DNA from: Stercorarius parasiticus
Lineage: Eukaryota; Chordata; Aves; Charadriiformes; Stercorariidae
Direction of reading: 5' to 3'
Assembly: GCA_013396915.1 (NCBI GenBank)
Contig: VWZL01000278.1
Span: forward strand, 146,351-210,350
DNA length: 64,000 nucleotides
Below are positions 22,501 to 35,018 of this stretch, in pieces; within the stretch, counting starts at the first letter, position 1, and each line of letters starts with the position of its first letter. The notes beneath the pieces were generated by a model. That model saw only the letters and a list, made by a program, of their open reading frames with translations. It was not told the DNA's origin and ran no database searches. A program made the translations under genes and the position numbers.

Positions 22501-25415
22501 TCTATTTAGATTATTCTTGTATCACTCACTGTCTTCAGGATTCTTGACCTTAGGGGGGAAAAAAATAATCCTTTTTTCTATGAAATTCCTTATTCTGTTG
22601 ACTTGCTAATGACTTCCCTTGAAAGACAGCAGAATCACCTTTTGTATTTGAGATAATTTGATTTCTTTACCAGCTCTAAACTAAATCCTTTTCTAAATGA
22701 TGCCATTAGCTGCATGGCAGCAAGAACTGCATACTTGCCCTTTCACCCATCAACCTGAAGCAAATGGTATTCTATGAATGCTCTTTTGATACACAAATGT
22801 GTGATCATGTCATTAAAAAATGTACCTTCCAAGATTATTTTTGTTTAGGCGAACGTAAGCAACTGGAACTGTGTGAAATCAATGAAGTTAAAACCTGCTT
22901 TCTTACTAATATTTCCTCAGAACCCTTGACCAGACATAATTAAACTAGAGCTTCATCTTTATCAGTCATTCAAAATAAGACACCTCGCCTTATCTGTTGA
23001 AACTGAAAGAATATTTTGATAATCCTAATGTTTCCTTTTACAAAATAAAAAGAAAAATCTTAATAAAACTCACCAAAAAAAATGCCCAAACCAGTACAAT
23101 GGGACAGTGTCATTCTTCATTCCTTTTCTAGAAAAAGATCATATTTAGATAAAATAAAAAAAAACCAAACAAATACACATACATTAAGACAGGTCGAACA
23201 CTGCTACTAGCAGGTAAAACTATTCTGAAATTGCAAAATTTGGGATATAAACCTTAATGGCTGTAATTGTCATAGAAAACACCATTACGATTGCAATCTA
23301 TCTGCAATGACCAAACCTGGTGCCTCTGGATTTGAAATGTAACGTTAAGAAGCTAAGCACCTGAAGAAGCAATATACTTGATACAGCCAGCGGAGTGAGA
23401 CAAAGATCCACTCTGTACTATAAACAGTAACAAAGGTAAAAATTAATGCAACAACAGGCTTCCAAAGGAGTTGTTAGTCTTGGTATAGTGGATAAATTTT
23501 ATAATGCTGCCTATTCCCATCCTTTGAAATTCTTCTTAAGAAGCTGTGAGTTTTAGCTCATTCTCCTTACTTTTCCTTCTTGTGAGTAAAAAGAGCAAAA
23601 GAAAGTATCTTCCAAAAAAAAAAAAATTAAACAGAGGACACAGCACCTTCCATTTATTCATCATTATTGCTCAGTTTCTTGGCTAAGAAATGTTGACTCC
23701 AAGGAGATAAATATTATGGTGCCCAAAGTACTGATCACCTGCCAGCATACATGCCAACCTTGAATATGTTGAAGTCTTGCAAAACCCCCAAAAAATCATT
23801 AGCCGAGTTTCTGAAAAGAATATATTGTTCACTTAGAACTTATTGAACATTTATAGCACAGCACAATGTTCAAGCTTTTCTCCTCAGCTACTGGAGACTG
23901 AAAAAATTACTGAAAACTGATCGTCTTCATGGCCGTCCCCCAAATAAGAAGATGTAAAAAAGAAGGAAAAGCATATTAACTGAAAGTGATGTCCATATGT
24001 AGAGTTGCAATTTAGAGATTCTCTAAATTGAACTATGCCAGGGACTATTTCTTCAGTCAGATACCCACTCAAGGTTTAGGTCTCTGGGAATAGACAGAAG
24101 TTGAAGTATACAATGGGAAAACACAACAAATCAAAATACTTTGGATTACTTCAGATATTACACATCTGTATCCTTTTCTGCCCTGATTTATCCATTGGTC
24201 TTCACTTTCTTCAGCGTGTGTAAAAGATCTTTTGGAAGTCCAGGATCTCCCCAGCTTGTAGCTCCTTCTCTTCCCATCATGGATATACTGTGCCTCTTCA
24301 TGATCCCATGTCTCTTCTCTTCACTGTAATTACCATTCCTTCAGCTCTCGCTTGCCTTCTGTGTTCTTTCTTAGCCTCTGAAACTAATAGTCTCTCCTTA
24401 TAATTTTGAGGCCCCTTTAAAAAGTGTCCTTCTTATCAGCTTCGCATTGTCAAAATCTGTTTCAGCTTATTCACTGCTGGTTACCTGCCCCATGGGCAGA
24501 GGGGGTTATGCGGTTAATAGTAATGATCCTTTCAAGGAAAATCAAATGTAAACAAACAAACTAACAAGGTTTAGCTTTCAGTCAAAACTGAGCTTGCCAT
24601 TTGTCACAGAAGTAATAATTTGAAATTTTATTTCAGGTTAAAATTCAGCTGCCACTCAAGTGAATTACTAAGTTTCATGATACACAAAGAATCTACACTA
24701 TTTGAAAATGGGTCATCTAAATCACCTGTTGCAACCCCATCTCTAGCTTGTCTGTTTTCATAACATGAAACTGTGCAGATTAAGGAATTCAAACATAGAC
24801 AATGCAACCTCCATCAACCTCCGGGATCTTAATATCAGCCCATACTAGCGATGACAGTTTTTTCGCTTTTCCCAAATATTTCTTTGTGCCATATACACTG
24901 CAAGGACTAAACTTTAAATCAATTTTCTCTAATAAGCTTGCTGCTTTAAATACTTATATTACAAAGCCACAACATTCATACTCACTATAAGTTCACTGAA
25001 GGGTTAACAACTGCATTGGTATGAAGGACACTTCCTGATGAAGTTTCTATGGACAAGCCTGAAATATATGCATAGAGTAATCTTAATGTTTGCTACATGT
25101 TATCTAAAATTGTTTTTTAAAAACTATTTCCTTAGATTAAAAAAAAAGCCTTAAATATTCAAATTCAATCTTACACAAAAAATACTATTCTGCTTGTTTT
25201 TCAATGTAATTTTGAAACCATTATTGAGCTCCTCCTGTTCTTGCAAAACATTTTGACTCTAAGAAATTTACAGTATTAAACTAAAAATGGTTTTAGCTTA
25301 AAAACTGGCAAAAGATGATATGTGTTCAGGAAGAAAATACATGAAAAAATGGAATACCTTATATGTTTGAGAATTAATAAATGTCTTCTTCCCTTTTCAC
25401 GCAGAAGTTAATATT
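19541..25415. other. 5.9 kb of unique AT-rich sequence
   Basis: No transposable element recognised. A candidate minus-strand exon at 20928-20786 is listed separately. A short perfect inverted repeat lies at 24008-24030. The remainder has no frame or RNA structure I can support. Confidence 0.45.
20786..20928 (-). other. candidate exon (unidentified, 47 codons)
   Basis: On the minus strand a long pyrimidine tract ends in CTCTCTCACATCAG, a strong acceptor. An open frame starting GKDSNSILALMQQ and ending IVSHILKTAP follows, then a modest donor (CCTGG|GTAAAC). The frame enters in phase 0 and leaves with two extra bases. I do not recognise the peptide. With dozens of frames of this size in the window, chance is a real alternative, and no neighbouring exon in a compatible phase was found. 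Confidence 0.2.
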
Positions 25416-26870
25416 TCATAGAATAGAATCATAGAGTCATTAAATAGTTTGTGTTGGAAAAGACCTCTAAAGGTCATCTAGTCCAACCCCCCTGCAGTAA
25501 GCAGGGACATCTTCAACTAAATCAGGTTTCTCAGAGCCCCGTCCGACCTGACTTGGAATGTTTCCAGGGATGGGGCATCTACCACCTCTCTGGGAAACCT
25601 GGGCCAGGGTCTCACCACTCTCAGAATAAAGAATTTCTTCCTTATGTCTAAACTAAATCTTCTGTCTTTCTGTTTAAAACCGCTACCCCTTGTCCTGTTG
25701 CTACACTCTCTATAAAGAGTCCCTCCGCATCTTTCCTGTAGGCCCCACTTTAGGTACTGAAAAGCCGCATTAAGGTCTCCCCAGAGCCTTCTCTTCTGCA
25801 GATTGAGTAACCCCAGCTCTCCCAGCCTGTCCTCATAGCATAGGTGCTCCAGCCCTCTGATCATTTTTGTGTCCATCTTCTGGACCTGCTCCAACAGGTC
25901 CATGTCTTTCCTGTGCTGAGGGCTCCAGAGATGGACACACTACTCCAGGTGGGGTCTCACAAGAGCAGAGTAGAGGGGCAGAATCACATCCCTCAACCTG
26001 CTGCCCACGCTTCTTTGAACACAGCCCATAGTATGGTTGGCCTTCTGGGCTGCGAGCATACAATGTTGGCTCATGTTCAGCTTTTCATCCACCAGTACCC
26101 CCAAGTCCTTCTCAGCAGAGTTGCTTTCAATCCCTTCGACCCCCAGCTTGTATTGGTACTGGGGGTTGCGCCAACACACGTTCAGGACACTACGCTTGGC
26201 GTTATTGAACCTCATGATGTTCACACAGGCCCATTTCTTAAGCCTGTCCAGATCCCTCAGGAGTGTTAACTGCACCATTCAGCTTGGTGTCACCTGCAAA
26301 TTTGCTGAGGGTGCACTCAGTCCCATTGTTTGTGTCATTGATGAAGATATTAAACAGTACTGGTCCCAGTATGGACCCCTGAGGGATGCCACTTGTCACT
26401 GATCTCCGTCTGGACATTGAGCCATTGACCACTGCTCTCTGGATGCGACCATCCAACCAATTCCTCATACACTGAACAGTCCACCCATCAAATCCATATC
26501 TAGCCAACTTAGAGAGAAGTATGTTGGGGGTCCCTTACAAAGGCTACATAGACGATATCTGTAGCTCTGCCCTTGTCGACTGGTGTAGTCACTCATTCTT
26601 AGAAGGCCACAAGGTTGATCAGGCAGGACTTGGCCTTGGTGAAGCCATGAGGGCTGACTCAAATCACATCTCTGTCCTCCATGTGCCTTAGTGTAGCTTC
26701 TAGGAGGATCTGTTCCATGTTCTTGCCAGGTGGAGAGGTGAGGCTGACAAGATTGGTAGTTCCCTGGGTCCTCCTTTCTACTCCTTTTAAAAATGGGTGC
26801 AAATAAAGTCACCAAGGACTTCACCTGACTGCCATGATTTTTCAAATATCATGGAGAGTGGTTTGGCAAC
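25416..26870 (-). mobile_element. CR1 LINE, 5'-truncated, ~1.45 kb with RT remnant
   Basis: Reversed CR1 tail at 25416-25440 followed by the 3' UTR, ORF2 C-terminus and RT. A minus frame at 26507-26238 holds [20 protein letters not shown] (RT block around the B motif). The catalytic block then reads SKFAGDTKL, so FADD has become FAGD. Other frames carry the [16 protein letters not shown]-terminal block (25903-25517). Frameshifts divide ORF2 into at least four pieces. The 5' end fades near 26870 in the region before RT block A. Confidence 0.94.
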
Positions 26871-27819
26871 TACATTATCATCCAATTTTCATTTCCAACA
26901 TTACAATCACTAAAACAGCCTAGACAACTTGTTAGATAAATAGGTTCTTCTATTTAATGAATAATGAAACAAAACATAGGAAAACGAAAATCTAGGACCA
27001 CTTTTGGCCAGATATAACTGCCTTTATCTTTGCCAAAGAAAAAATACTTTAAAATAGCTAACACCTTCCTGAAGGCAGAGTAAAAAAATCAGTCCAAAAA
27101 ACATGTCTTCATCTCCTTAAAAAGAGCATTTACACTAGAATTAAAACTAGCATCCTTTTTTCTGTCCTGTATGTGTGTTTTACAATGATGAAGGTAATAT
27201 CTAATTGATTTTGTCTTACTTTCACCAGACCCTGGCAGAAATGGTGAGTAGAGGTACAAGATAGCACTCGGAGATAAAGGCTTGGCAAACATTAATTTTT
27301 TTTTTTTAAAGAAGCTATGCTGTTGAGGGGAATAATTTGAAAGACAATCACATCCTCCGTTTAAACAAATTATGTGCTACCACCAAGTAAATGTGATATG
27401 TCTTGTGCTCTCACAAAAAATAGGCAGGTTACTCTCTTTAGGAAAAGCCAGTCCAAGGGTAACATCTGTGGTGTCCACAGACCATCCAGCACCTTGTGAA
27501 AAAAGCATCCATGTGAAAAAAAGTGATGATAGTATACACATTTTTTTTAAACGATACACGTGCTCTGTGTTCATTACCCCCGGGAAATGTGAAGTTGATT
27601 AAATAGGAGAGGTCTGCGGCAGAGTGGAGAACTTTGATCAACAAATGAAAGCAGCTGGTGAGTGCATCCATCCACATCGCCGTGCTGTGAAAGAAATTTG
27701 TAAAGTCAGCTCGAGGAGGAGTGTAGTCCTGTGCAAGCAGGTCTGATTCCAGGGTCTTGCTCTCTCTCAGAGGCTATGTAGGACAAATGGAATAAGTCAG
27801 GCAATATGAGACTTAACAT
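26871..27819. other. unique sequence
   Basis: No recognised repeat or gene. Open frames of 60-80 codons around 27372-27677 overlap each other on both strands and show no domain. Confidence 0.4.
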
Positions 27820-28476
27820 CAGTCTTGACTGGGTTTCTCAAGGATCCATCCTAAATGCTGTAGCATTCAGTATCAGAATTAACAAATTGGATCATAATAA
27901 ACAGTGAGCCTGCTTACTGAATACACAGATGTAAAAAGCTGAGAGGGACTTTGAGTATGTTTCAGGTAAAATTACAGTCAAAAATTACCTTTTCAAATTG
28001 AAGAAATAACCTGTTGGGGGGGGGGGGGAGGGGGGGGGGATTTNNNNNNNNNNNNNNNNTTCTACTTTCAGACAGAAAAGGAAGGCAAATAGAAGATGGT
28101 GAAAGGCTAATTAGTTAGCAGTTCCTCAAAGAGCGTCTGAAGGCTGTAAGAGGGAAGCAGTCATCATATGACAACAGACAGCAAATGCTCTATGAGCATT
28201 TATAAACTGCAATATATCTCTGATACAGAACAAGAGTCAGGAAGTAGTGCTTAAACCCCGCTAAGCACAGAGAACACTTCATTAGCTGGCTTCCAGCACT
28301 GCACTTCAATAAGTTGGCCTAATTGAAAAGCAAAGGATAGATTTAGAAAACACACAAACAATAACAGAGAAAAAAACCCACAAGTTTGTTCAATCTACAA
28401 AAACAAATACTGAGATATATGATAGTAAGCTTTTGAAATAAAGGAAGAAATCACCTGTGCTTAAAATCTATGGAGG
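27820..28476 (+). mobile_element. ancient CR1 LINE, 5' part, interrupted
   Basis: GGTTTCTCAAGGATCCATCC is a diverged form of the RT block encoding PQGSIL, and a CATTCAGTATC segment follows for LFSIF. Later, around 28295-28345, a GCACTGCACTTCAATAAG-type block matches the CR1 'tested in other copies' ORF2 C-terminal region. Many stops are present. The element contains a G-rich run and a 16-base N gap. It continues on the far side of the LTR at 28477-29057. Confidence 0.6.
28016..28059. other. poly-G run followed by assembly gap
   Basis: About 25 guanines with one interrupting adenine precede TTT and 16 N. Homopolymer G is a known cause of sequencing and assembly failure, so the local sequence and length are unreliable. 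Confidence 0.9.
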
Positions 28477-28721
28477 TATCATGGTTTCAGCTGAGGTAGA
28501 GTTGACTTTCTTACTAGCAGTTGGTATAGTGACGTGTTTTGGATTTGTGATGAGAATTGTGTTAGTAGTGCACTGGTGTTTTTCGTTGCTGCTAAGCAGT
28601 CAAGGCCTTTTGTGCTCCTCATCCTGCCCTGCCAGCGAGTAGGCTTGGGGGCACAGAAGTTGAGAGAGGACACAGCTGGGACAGATGACCCCAACTGACC
28701 AAAGGGATATTCCATACCATA

Positions 28722-28729
28722 TGACATCA
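28722..28729 (+). promoter_or_regulatory. CRE-like TGACATCA in LTR U3
   Basis: TGACATCA overlaps a CATATG E-box-like hexamer 10 bp before the TATA box. The same pair is kept in the LTR copies at 38325-38332 and 46729-46736 on the minus strand. This is one base from the CREB/ATF site TGACGTCA and could be its CpG-decayed form. Confidence 0.4.
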
Positions 28730-28738
28730 TGCTCAGCA

Positions 28739-28744
28739 TATAAA
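28739..28744 (+). promoter_or_regulatory. LTR TATA box
   Basis: TATAAA in GCATATAAAGCTGGGG, at the usual U3 position of this LTR family. Confidence 0.55.
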
Positions 28745-28926
28745 GCTGGGGGAAGAAGGAGGAAGGGGGGGATGTTCAGAGTTACAGTGTTTTGTCTTCC
28801 CAAGTAACCATCACATGTGATGGAGCCCAGCTTTCCTGGAGATGGCCAAACACCTGCCTGATGATGGGAAGCAGTGAATGAATTCCTTGTTTTGCTTTGC
28901 TTGTGTGCACAGCTTTTGCTTTTCCT

Positions 28927-28932
28927 ATTAAA
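28927..28932 (+). promoter_or_regulatory. LTR polyadenylation signal ATTAAA
   Basis: ATTAAA in CCTATTAAACTG, about 190 bp after the TATA box. The same ATTAAA is found in the LTR ends near 166 and 2015. Confidence 0.5.
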
Positions 28933-29057
28933 CTGTTTTTATCTCAACCCACAAGTTTTCTCACTTTTAGTCTTCTAATTCTCTCCCCCATCCCAATAGA
29001 GGGGAGTGAACAAGTGGCTGCGTGGTCCTAGTTGCCAGCTGGTAGTAGGCTAAGACA

Positions 29058-29285
29058 AGGAACATGGAGAAAAATTTAGACTAGACATCAGGAAAAAACA
29101 TTTTAACACTAATATTGATTGCCTTAGGACTTTGTGGTGTTTCCATCATTTGGTGTCTTTTACAGGAAGCTTGAAAGCACCTATCAAAAAGAAACAGCAA
29201 TAACTTATGTAGCCTTGGTTTCCTTTCTTCCCTGGATGATCCTTTGAATTCCTTTTCAGCCCTGTTTTTTAGTGATTCTAGGACT
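29058..29285 (+). mobile_element. ancient CR1 LINE, 3' part
   Basis: Continues the CR1 of 27820-28476 after the LTR. AATTTAGACTAGACATCAGG corresponds to the usual 'RFRLDIR' block. GTGTCTTTTACAGGAAGCTT and CCTTTTCAGCCCTG follow, ending in a decayed GTGATTCTAGGA tail. The break in the two halves falls at the same point of the CR1 sequence (CTTAAA..., then AAGG...), so the LTR is the later insertion. Confidence 0.68.
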
Positions 29286-32104
29286 TAAGAAAGCTTTCCA
29301 AAAAATAATGACACTTTATTGATACCTAGCTTTTCAGCAGCTAAGTTTTATTAAATTTAACTCTATTTCTGAATTCATAAAGCTAATTCTGAAGTTCCCA
29401 TGGGAATTTTACTACTTCCTAATCTTTTTTCTGCAAATGCCCTTTTATCAAAGGATTCCTACCAATACCACCTATTTTCTCATAAGATATCTGTAACTAG
29501 TAATATTATAGAAACAAAATATTCTGAGGCAAATGAGAATTAGGAAATGTCATTCTGGAAGTCAGAATTGGGATTACGGTATCTGGTATCAGATATTAGG
29601 TATCAGGTACTGATTTCGTTATCTGTAGTAATTGTAAAAAATGCAACTGACTGCACGTAGTATAAACGATATGTGTTTCGAAGTAGGCTCTTGTTTCATT
29701 TTCTTTATGTTTGTGTATCTGGTTTTTGATTGACTACATGTTTCATTGTCTACCTCAACATGGGAGAATGCTACCGAAATCTGGCAAAAAGGACACTTTT
29801 GAGCTCATGCATGAACTGAATGCCTTCTCAGTGTCTGCAGCTGAATTCAATAGAAATTACTACGCACCTGTGGTGATACAGTCTGGTAATTCATGAAGCT
29901 TTTTGCTTCTTTGCTAGCTCATCAAAAGAGGATAATGCTTTTTTCCTCCCTCTCTTCCTCAGCCTTTTACTTCAACTCCAGTTTAGAATGTTAGTTCTAA
30001 AGGAAAACAGATACAGTTTTGAAATTCATTGCCATAAAGCAGGATTGAAGGGTAGTTACGATGAAACCATTTAAGTGTGCCTACGTATATATCAACATTG
30101 TGACTGAGAGACATCCATTTTTATTGTTGCTCAGGGCAAGTGCTCACTGGGGTAACTCTTTTATCTCTCAGTTTAATAATGTTAAAAAGATATATGTGTT
30201 GTCGATAGTATAAGTGAGGAAACTAAGGCACATAAGACAAAGCTCTGATGAAAACTCATATGGTAAGAAAGGATTCAGTGATTCGAAGAGATCTGTGTGC
30301 TGTCTTGATCGGAGCAGTCAAAGATTTGTTATGGTAGGACAATCCTTGCTCATACAAAGTTGTCACAGCTGGACCTTTGCTTATGATAATCACCCAACCC
30401 CAGCTGGTGGTGAATGTCAAAGCCAAAGATTAAGCAAATTGTAATACATAGATCCATCATATTGTCATAACATGATGACCTATAACTGCCATTAAAAGCT
30501 GGAATATATTTGAACACCTGAGGATCACTCTAACTTGTGTTGGGTGTCATCTATTTATTTAGCATCCAGTGGTGAAGCAACAAGTTCTCCAGTCTTACTC
30601 ATATTTACCTTCCTTTCATTGAACTGTACTTAACTGTTCTGTTACCATTACACTCTAAGTTCCAGTGACTTGATAAGGACCGTGGATTTACCTCAGTGGT
30701 AAGATTTTGAGTTTGCAGGTCATATAACATCTCCAAAATTTTCTATGGTAGATGTAAATAGGTAATAGGGAAGTGTTAAACATCCAGAAGGTCACAAAGA
30801 CTTTTTGGAAAACATGATGACATAGCACCTGAATCAGTATAGGATGTGTGTGTGTTATATTCCAGGTTGTAAGGAAACCTTTATTGCCCATGGTATCTAT
30901 AAAGCGATCATGTTTAGAACACATCCAAATTTGTTTTGTATACACAAAAGACTGCAAGTTTGTTTTCAAGTTCACCACCTACTGTGCACATTTGGATCCT
31001 AGCATTTTATGATAAATTGATAGTTGACCCAACAGAACATTTCAGTAGTTCAGCCCGCTTCAGCAGATTATTCTAGGAGTACCTAAGGTCTCAGAAAAGC
31101 ACTGATTCATTGACTGCCATGTATTCTCAGTTGATTAAGTACGCCTGGTAAATATTCATAGGATATTTTTGTTAATATAGTGTATACTATATGGTATTCT
31201 CAGTTAATCACATTCAAACAAAAATAAAGCAATTGCTTTTAATTTCCTTTTTTTTTTCCAGTGGGTAATTGCCTGAAAACATTCAGTGTGTGACAAAAAT
31301 ATAATGCATTCATTAATAAAGCCATCCCTCCACAATGAGATTTTGAGGTACCAGATCACATAGTGATTTCCTTCACAGTTATAGAGTCATACTTTTCTTT
31401 TTTTCTACATGCTTGATTAGGGTGTCCTAAGGGATGCTGTGCCTTGGAGATGTCTCTGGGAGACACTCACCCTTTGTTGCTTCTTGGAATTTCTAAGGAA
31501 TAAGTTTGTTGCTTGTTGCCCACCTCAGCAACTAATTACAGCATGGCTGTGATTCCCTTGTGGTAGAGAAGAGGTGTTAACTCTTGGTTAATTCCTCATC
31601 AAGCTTTTGAAAAGTAAATAGATTTCTGGTACTCCAAGTATATGTAGTCAATATAGGGCACAAGTGGAATTATTTTCTCACTTCAAACCCAATGTGTTCA
31701 AATTTTCTAAATAATCCAACTGTAAATGTTCAGCAAACAAGATTGCAAAGTCAGTAGCCTAGAGAGTGGAGTGAGCAATTTCCATAAACCACAATGAGCG
31801 GAGTAGATTGGCTGATGAGGTCCCACAGAGGCATAAGGGCCAGAAAGTTGGAGGCAGAGAATGGGACAGAATTCAGAGAAGATGAGTATCTCCCAGATAC
31901 AGAGAAGGACTAAAGATTACAAAATGGAAACAGTACCGGCTTCTATGGAGTGCACACACTCTTCTCAACCAGAGAAATATTTCAGGCAAACCATAAAAGT
32001 AAGTATGGCCTCTTACTCAGGGATGGGTCACAAGACAGAAGGCTGGGATTGTTAACATTAGAAATCAGACACTTAGGTTAAGCAGACATACGAAATGTGT
32101 ACAA
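29286..32104. other. unique AT-rich sequence
   Basis: No repeat recognised. A plus frame at 29711-29896 (61 codons, ending before a possible TCTG|GTAATT donor) and one at 30214-30444 show no known domain. Confidence 0.42.
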
Positions 32105-32575
32105 TTATAGAAAAAAATAAATTTGAAAGGACCTCTGGTGGTCATTTATTCCAATGCTGCACTGAAAGCTGAATGAATCTCCAGGCAGTCTTAGATTACT
32201 CAGCACTTTGTCCAGTCAGGTTTTGAAAATCTCCAAGAGTGAAGGTGCAACAGCTTGTCTGGACAAGCTGTTCTAATTCTTAAACACTCGCATTGTGAAG
32301 AAGAGATTCTTTTCTTGCAACTTGTACCCAATATGTCTTTTCCATTCACTCTGCATCTCTGAAGAAAGTCTGTCTCTCTCTTCTTTATAACCTTCTTTTT
32401 ACAAAGATGGCAGTCTCTGAGAAAGACTGTTCAGCCAGTTTTCTACCCAATTTATGGTGTTCTTATGTAAACCATAACTCATCATACCATGTTATGGTAT
32501 ACTGTGTCAAAATCCCTGATGAATGCTTCTAACCACCTTTTTGCATTTCATAAGCCTGGAAATTGCTTCCATGAG
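32105..32575 (-). mobile_element. ancient CR1 LINE fragment with internal deletion
   Basis: GAAAGGACCTCTGGTGGTCA marks the reversed 3' end, though the 8-mer tail has decayed. The CAGTCAGGTTTTGAAAATCTCCA block and ORF2 C-terminus follow. Near 32430 it jumps to an RT-region block (TTCAGCCAGTTTTCTACCCA...). About 600 bp present in fuller copies is missing at that point. Confidence 0.7.
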
Positions 32576-34944
32576 CATATACAAGATCAAACACCGCAGA
32601 GAAAGTATCTGAGGTGTTTCTCTTCTCACAATACAAAAGCAAAGGGCTGTTCATTGAAATAGATAACAGATTTAAACGCATCGTGTTTTCCATGTCTATC
32701 CTATTTAGGTGGTGTAAAACATTGCCACAGGATGCCAAGCCTTGTGTCAATACTGGAAGGGAGGATGCATGCCTTATGCCTTGTTCACAAGGATGAAGAG
32801 CTTGGGCTTGTGCAAATACTGCATCAGGACAAGGAATGAGCATGCACCGTTCTGCTTCATGCCCTCCTTTCTTTAGGATGGAAATCAACAAATAGAGGGG
32901 CTAAAGTTTATTCCAGTGGATCCCCTCAGATACACTGCTCTGCTCTGCAAGGAGGAGTTGTCCATGATACATGTCCAGCTCCAGTCTACTGTTCTTCGAT
33001 GTCAATGTAGTACTTGAGCCCAATAGTAGATAAGTAATGTGCACCGTCAAGAAAACCCTTTTATCCAAGTGTTTCCTTCCTCAGTTTACCAAATGAAACA
33101 AGTTCAAATGGGATTTATTTTTCTTAGGATATGTTTGGGTTTATCCCCTTAGAACTTTGATTTAGGATGGTCACAGTCCTCCCTGAAAACAGTTTTAAAC
33201 GTAGACAAGGCCTTAGAAAAATAATTGCTTGTTTTTCTTGATAAGAAGGGGAGCCGGAGTTATTACACTTAATGCTAAAAAATGCTTTGAGAGCAGTTAT
33301 AATCCTCACTCTTGAGAGATCAATGAAATCTTAACAGAATGAAACCTTCCCGGGGACAGATTCTAACGCATTTTTCTAAGTTTCTCAACTGGCCACTGTT
33401 GAAGAAAGGATATTGGATATTGGATTACACAAGGTTTTCCTATGTTCTTGTGCTCCACTAACTGGTAGGAAGAGTACTCAGTAAGGGGACTACAGTTCCT
33501 GAGAGAAGGGACTTATTATCTTTCTTATGGGTTGATGTTATGGACCTGCTGATATATTTGCCTCCCTTGCAAATGTTGAACTCTGAAGAACATCAGACTT
33601 ATCAGGCATCTCCAAGGACTTTTTTTTTAAAAGAGCATTAGTTAAAATTTTTTGCATCCTTCAGAATTCATGTGGACAAAACATGAACTCTGAGAGAGAA
33701 AATATAACTATCTTATATTTATATATGTCAAAGATTTTAGATCCAATATATTGTGGTCTTCTGCCCCTGCATGTAAATTTTCTGCTTCTCAAAGGGACAT
33801 CCGCAAATTCTACTTCTACAACAACATAAGGCTTTGATTTCTGACAATTAGCAATGCTAAACTAATTTGTCAAATAGCAAAATCATTGTAAGTGTTTCAG
33901 GGCCATGTGATGAATTCTAAGAAATCTCTCGTAGGTGTTGAGATTGAAGTGCAGTGAAGAAATGTTTCCTAAATGTTTGGACACAGAAGTGTTGCCCATG
34001 AAATATTGAGTCATCATTCTGAATCTGCCACTAATTTTCTATGTTGCCTTGAGCAACTCACCTAAATCTCTCTGTTCGGTTTTGTCTCTTTAAAATGGAG
34101 ATACTAAAATTTTTTTTTCTATTCTGTGTAGGTATCTTTGATTAATTAGTTAATATCTGTAAAATCCTCTGAAATGTAAAGTGTTCTATAAGTATGATAC
34201 ATTGTTTAAGAAGAGATTTTCATGCATAAATGACAAATTTTTCCATTCAGTAAATTTGCTGGAGGAATAGATTAAATGCATAAATGAACATATTCAGAGA
34301 ATGAAAAAGAGCAAGGTTAGATATAACTTCAAGGAGGAAACTGGGGTATAGGTGGACTGGTGGAGTACCACAAATATCAACTTCAGGCATATTTATGTCC
34401 TTTATACATCATACACATTGTAGATCTATTGAAGTGCCTTAGGAGAATGCTGTGTCAGTAATACACTAAAATGTGATTGCACTAAATTAAGAGTGGTGTC
34501 ACTGTACAAAAAGAACAGTTGCATTGCAGCAGCGTATTTTGAATCTATTTGAAAATCAGAAAGGTAAACTATTGGGATATATTTAAAGTATTTTAGAAAA
34601 AAATAAAAATATTTGTAATTTTAATAGTTTTGGTGGAAGGAACAATTTTAACAAATCTCATTTTTTATTTTAAAAAATCATAATTTACTTGCAAGAATTT
34701 AGAAAGTTAAGGTTCTCCATTATAAAAGTCAATTATGGTTTGAAATGTCAGGTAATTTATGCCTATAAATATTTCAAATTGAAAGGTAAAACTCAAACCA
34801 AACTTCTTGTACATAACTGAAATGAAGCCTTACAATGGGTTATTTCTTGTTGTTTTTTTTTTCCAAAGCACCTGATACACATGTATTTTAATCTCAATTT
34901 AGCAGAGAGACAATAAGCACTTTGTTGTTGTGAGTCTCCTACAG
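32576..34944. other. unique AT-rich sequence
   Basis: No repeat or gene recognised. A 120-codon minus frame starting at 32891 runs into the ancient CR1 and has no recognisable domain. Confidence 0.4.
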
Positions 34945-35018
34945 TTGAGATTGATAATACTGTTAGGTAGGTATCGGAGAGATGCTGAGTCGCTGAGCAG
35001 ATGATGTATTTAGACATG
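34945..35018 (+). other. candidate non-coding exon, 74 bp
   Basis: A pyrimidine/TG-rich stretch ending GTGAGTCTCCTACAG gives a good acceptor, and ATG|GTAAGTCTC at 35018/35019 is a strong donor. No frame is open across the whole interval, so if spliced it would be a lncRNA or UTR exon. Support comes only from the two sites. Confidence 0.15.

Larger units (their letters stand above)
28477..29057 (+). mobile_element. solo ERV LTR, sense, ~580 bp
   Basis: Begins TATCATGGTTTCAGCTGAGG (TG start mutated to TA) and ends GGTAGTAGGCTAAGACA. It has TGACATCA at 28722-28729, TATAAA at 28739-28744 and ATTAAA at 28927-28932, in the order expected for U3-R-U5. It is homologous in reverse orientation to 38015-38594 and 46447-46978. 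No gag/pol/env remnants flank it. It sits precisely between two halves of an ancient CR1. Confidence 0.85.
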
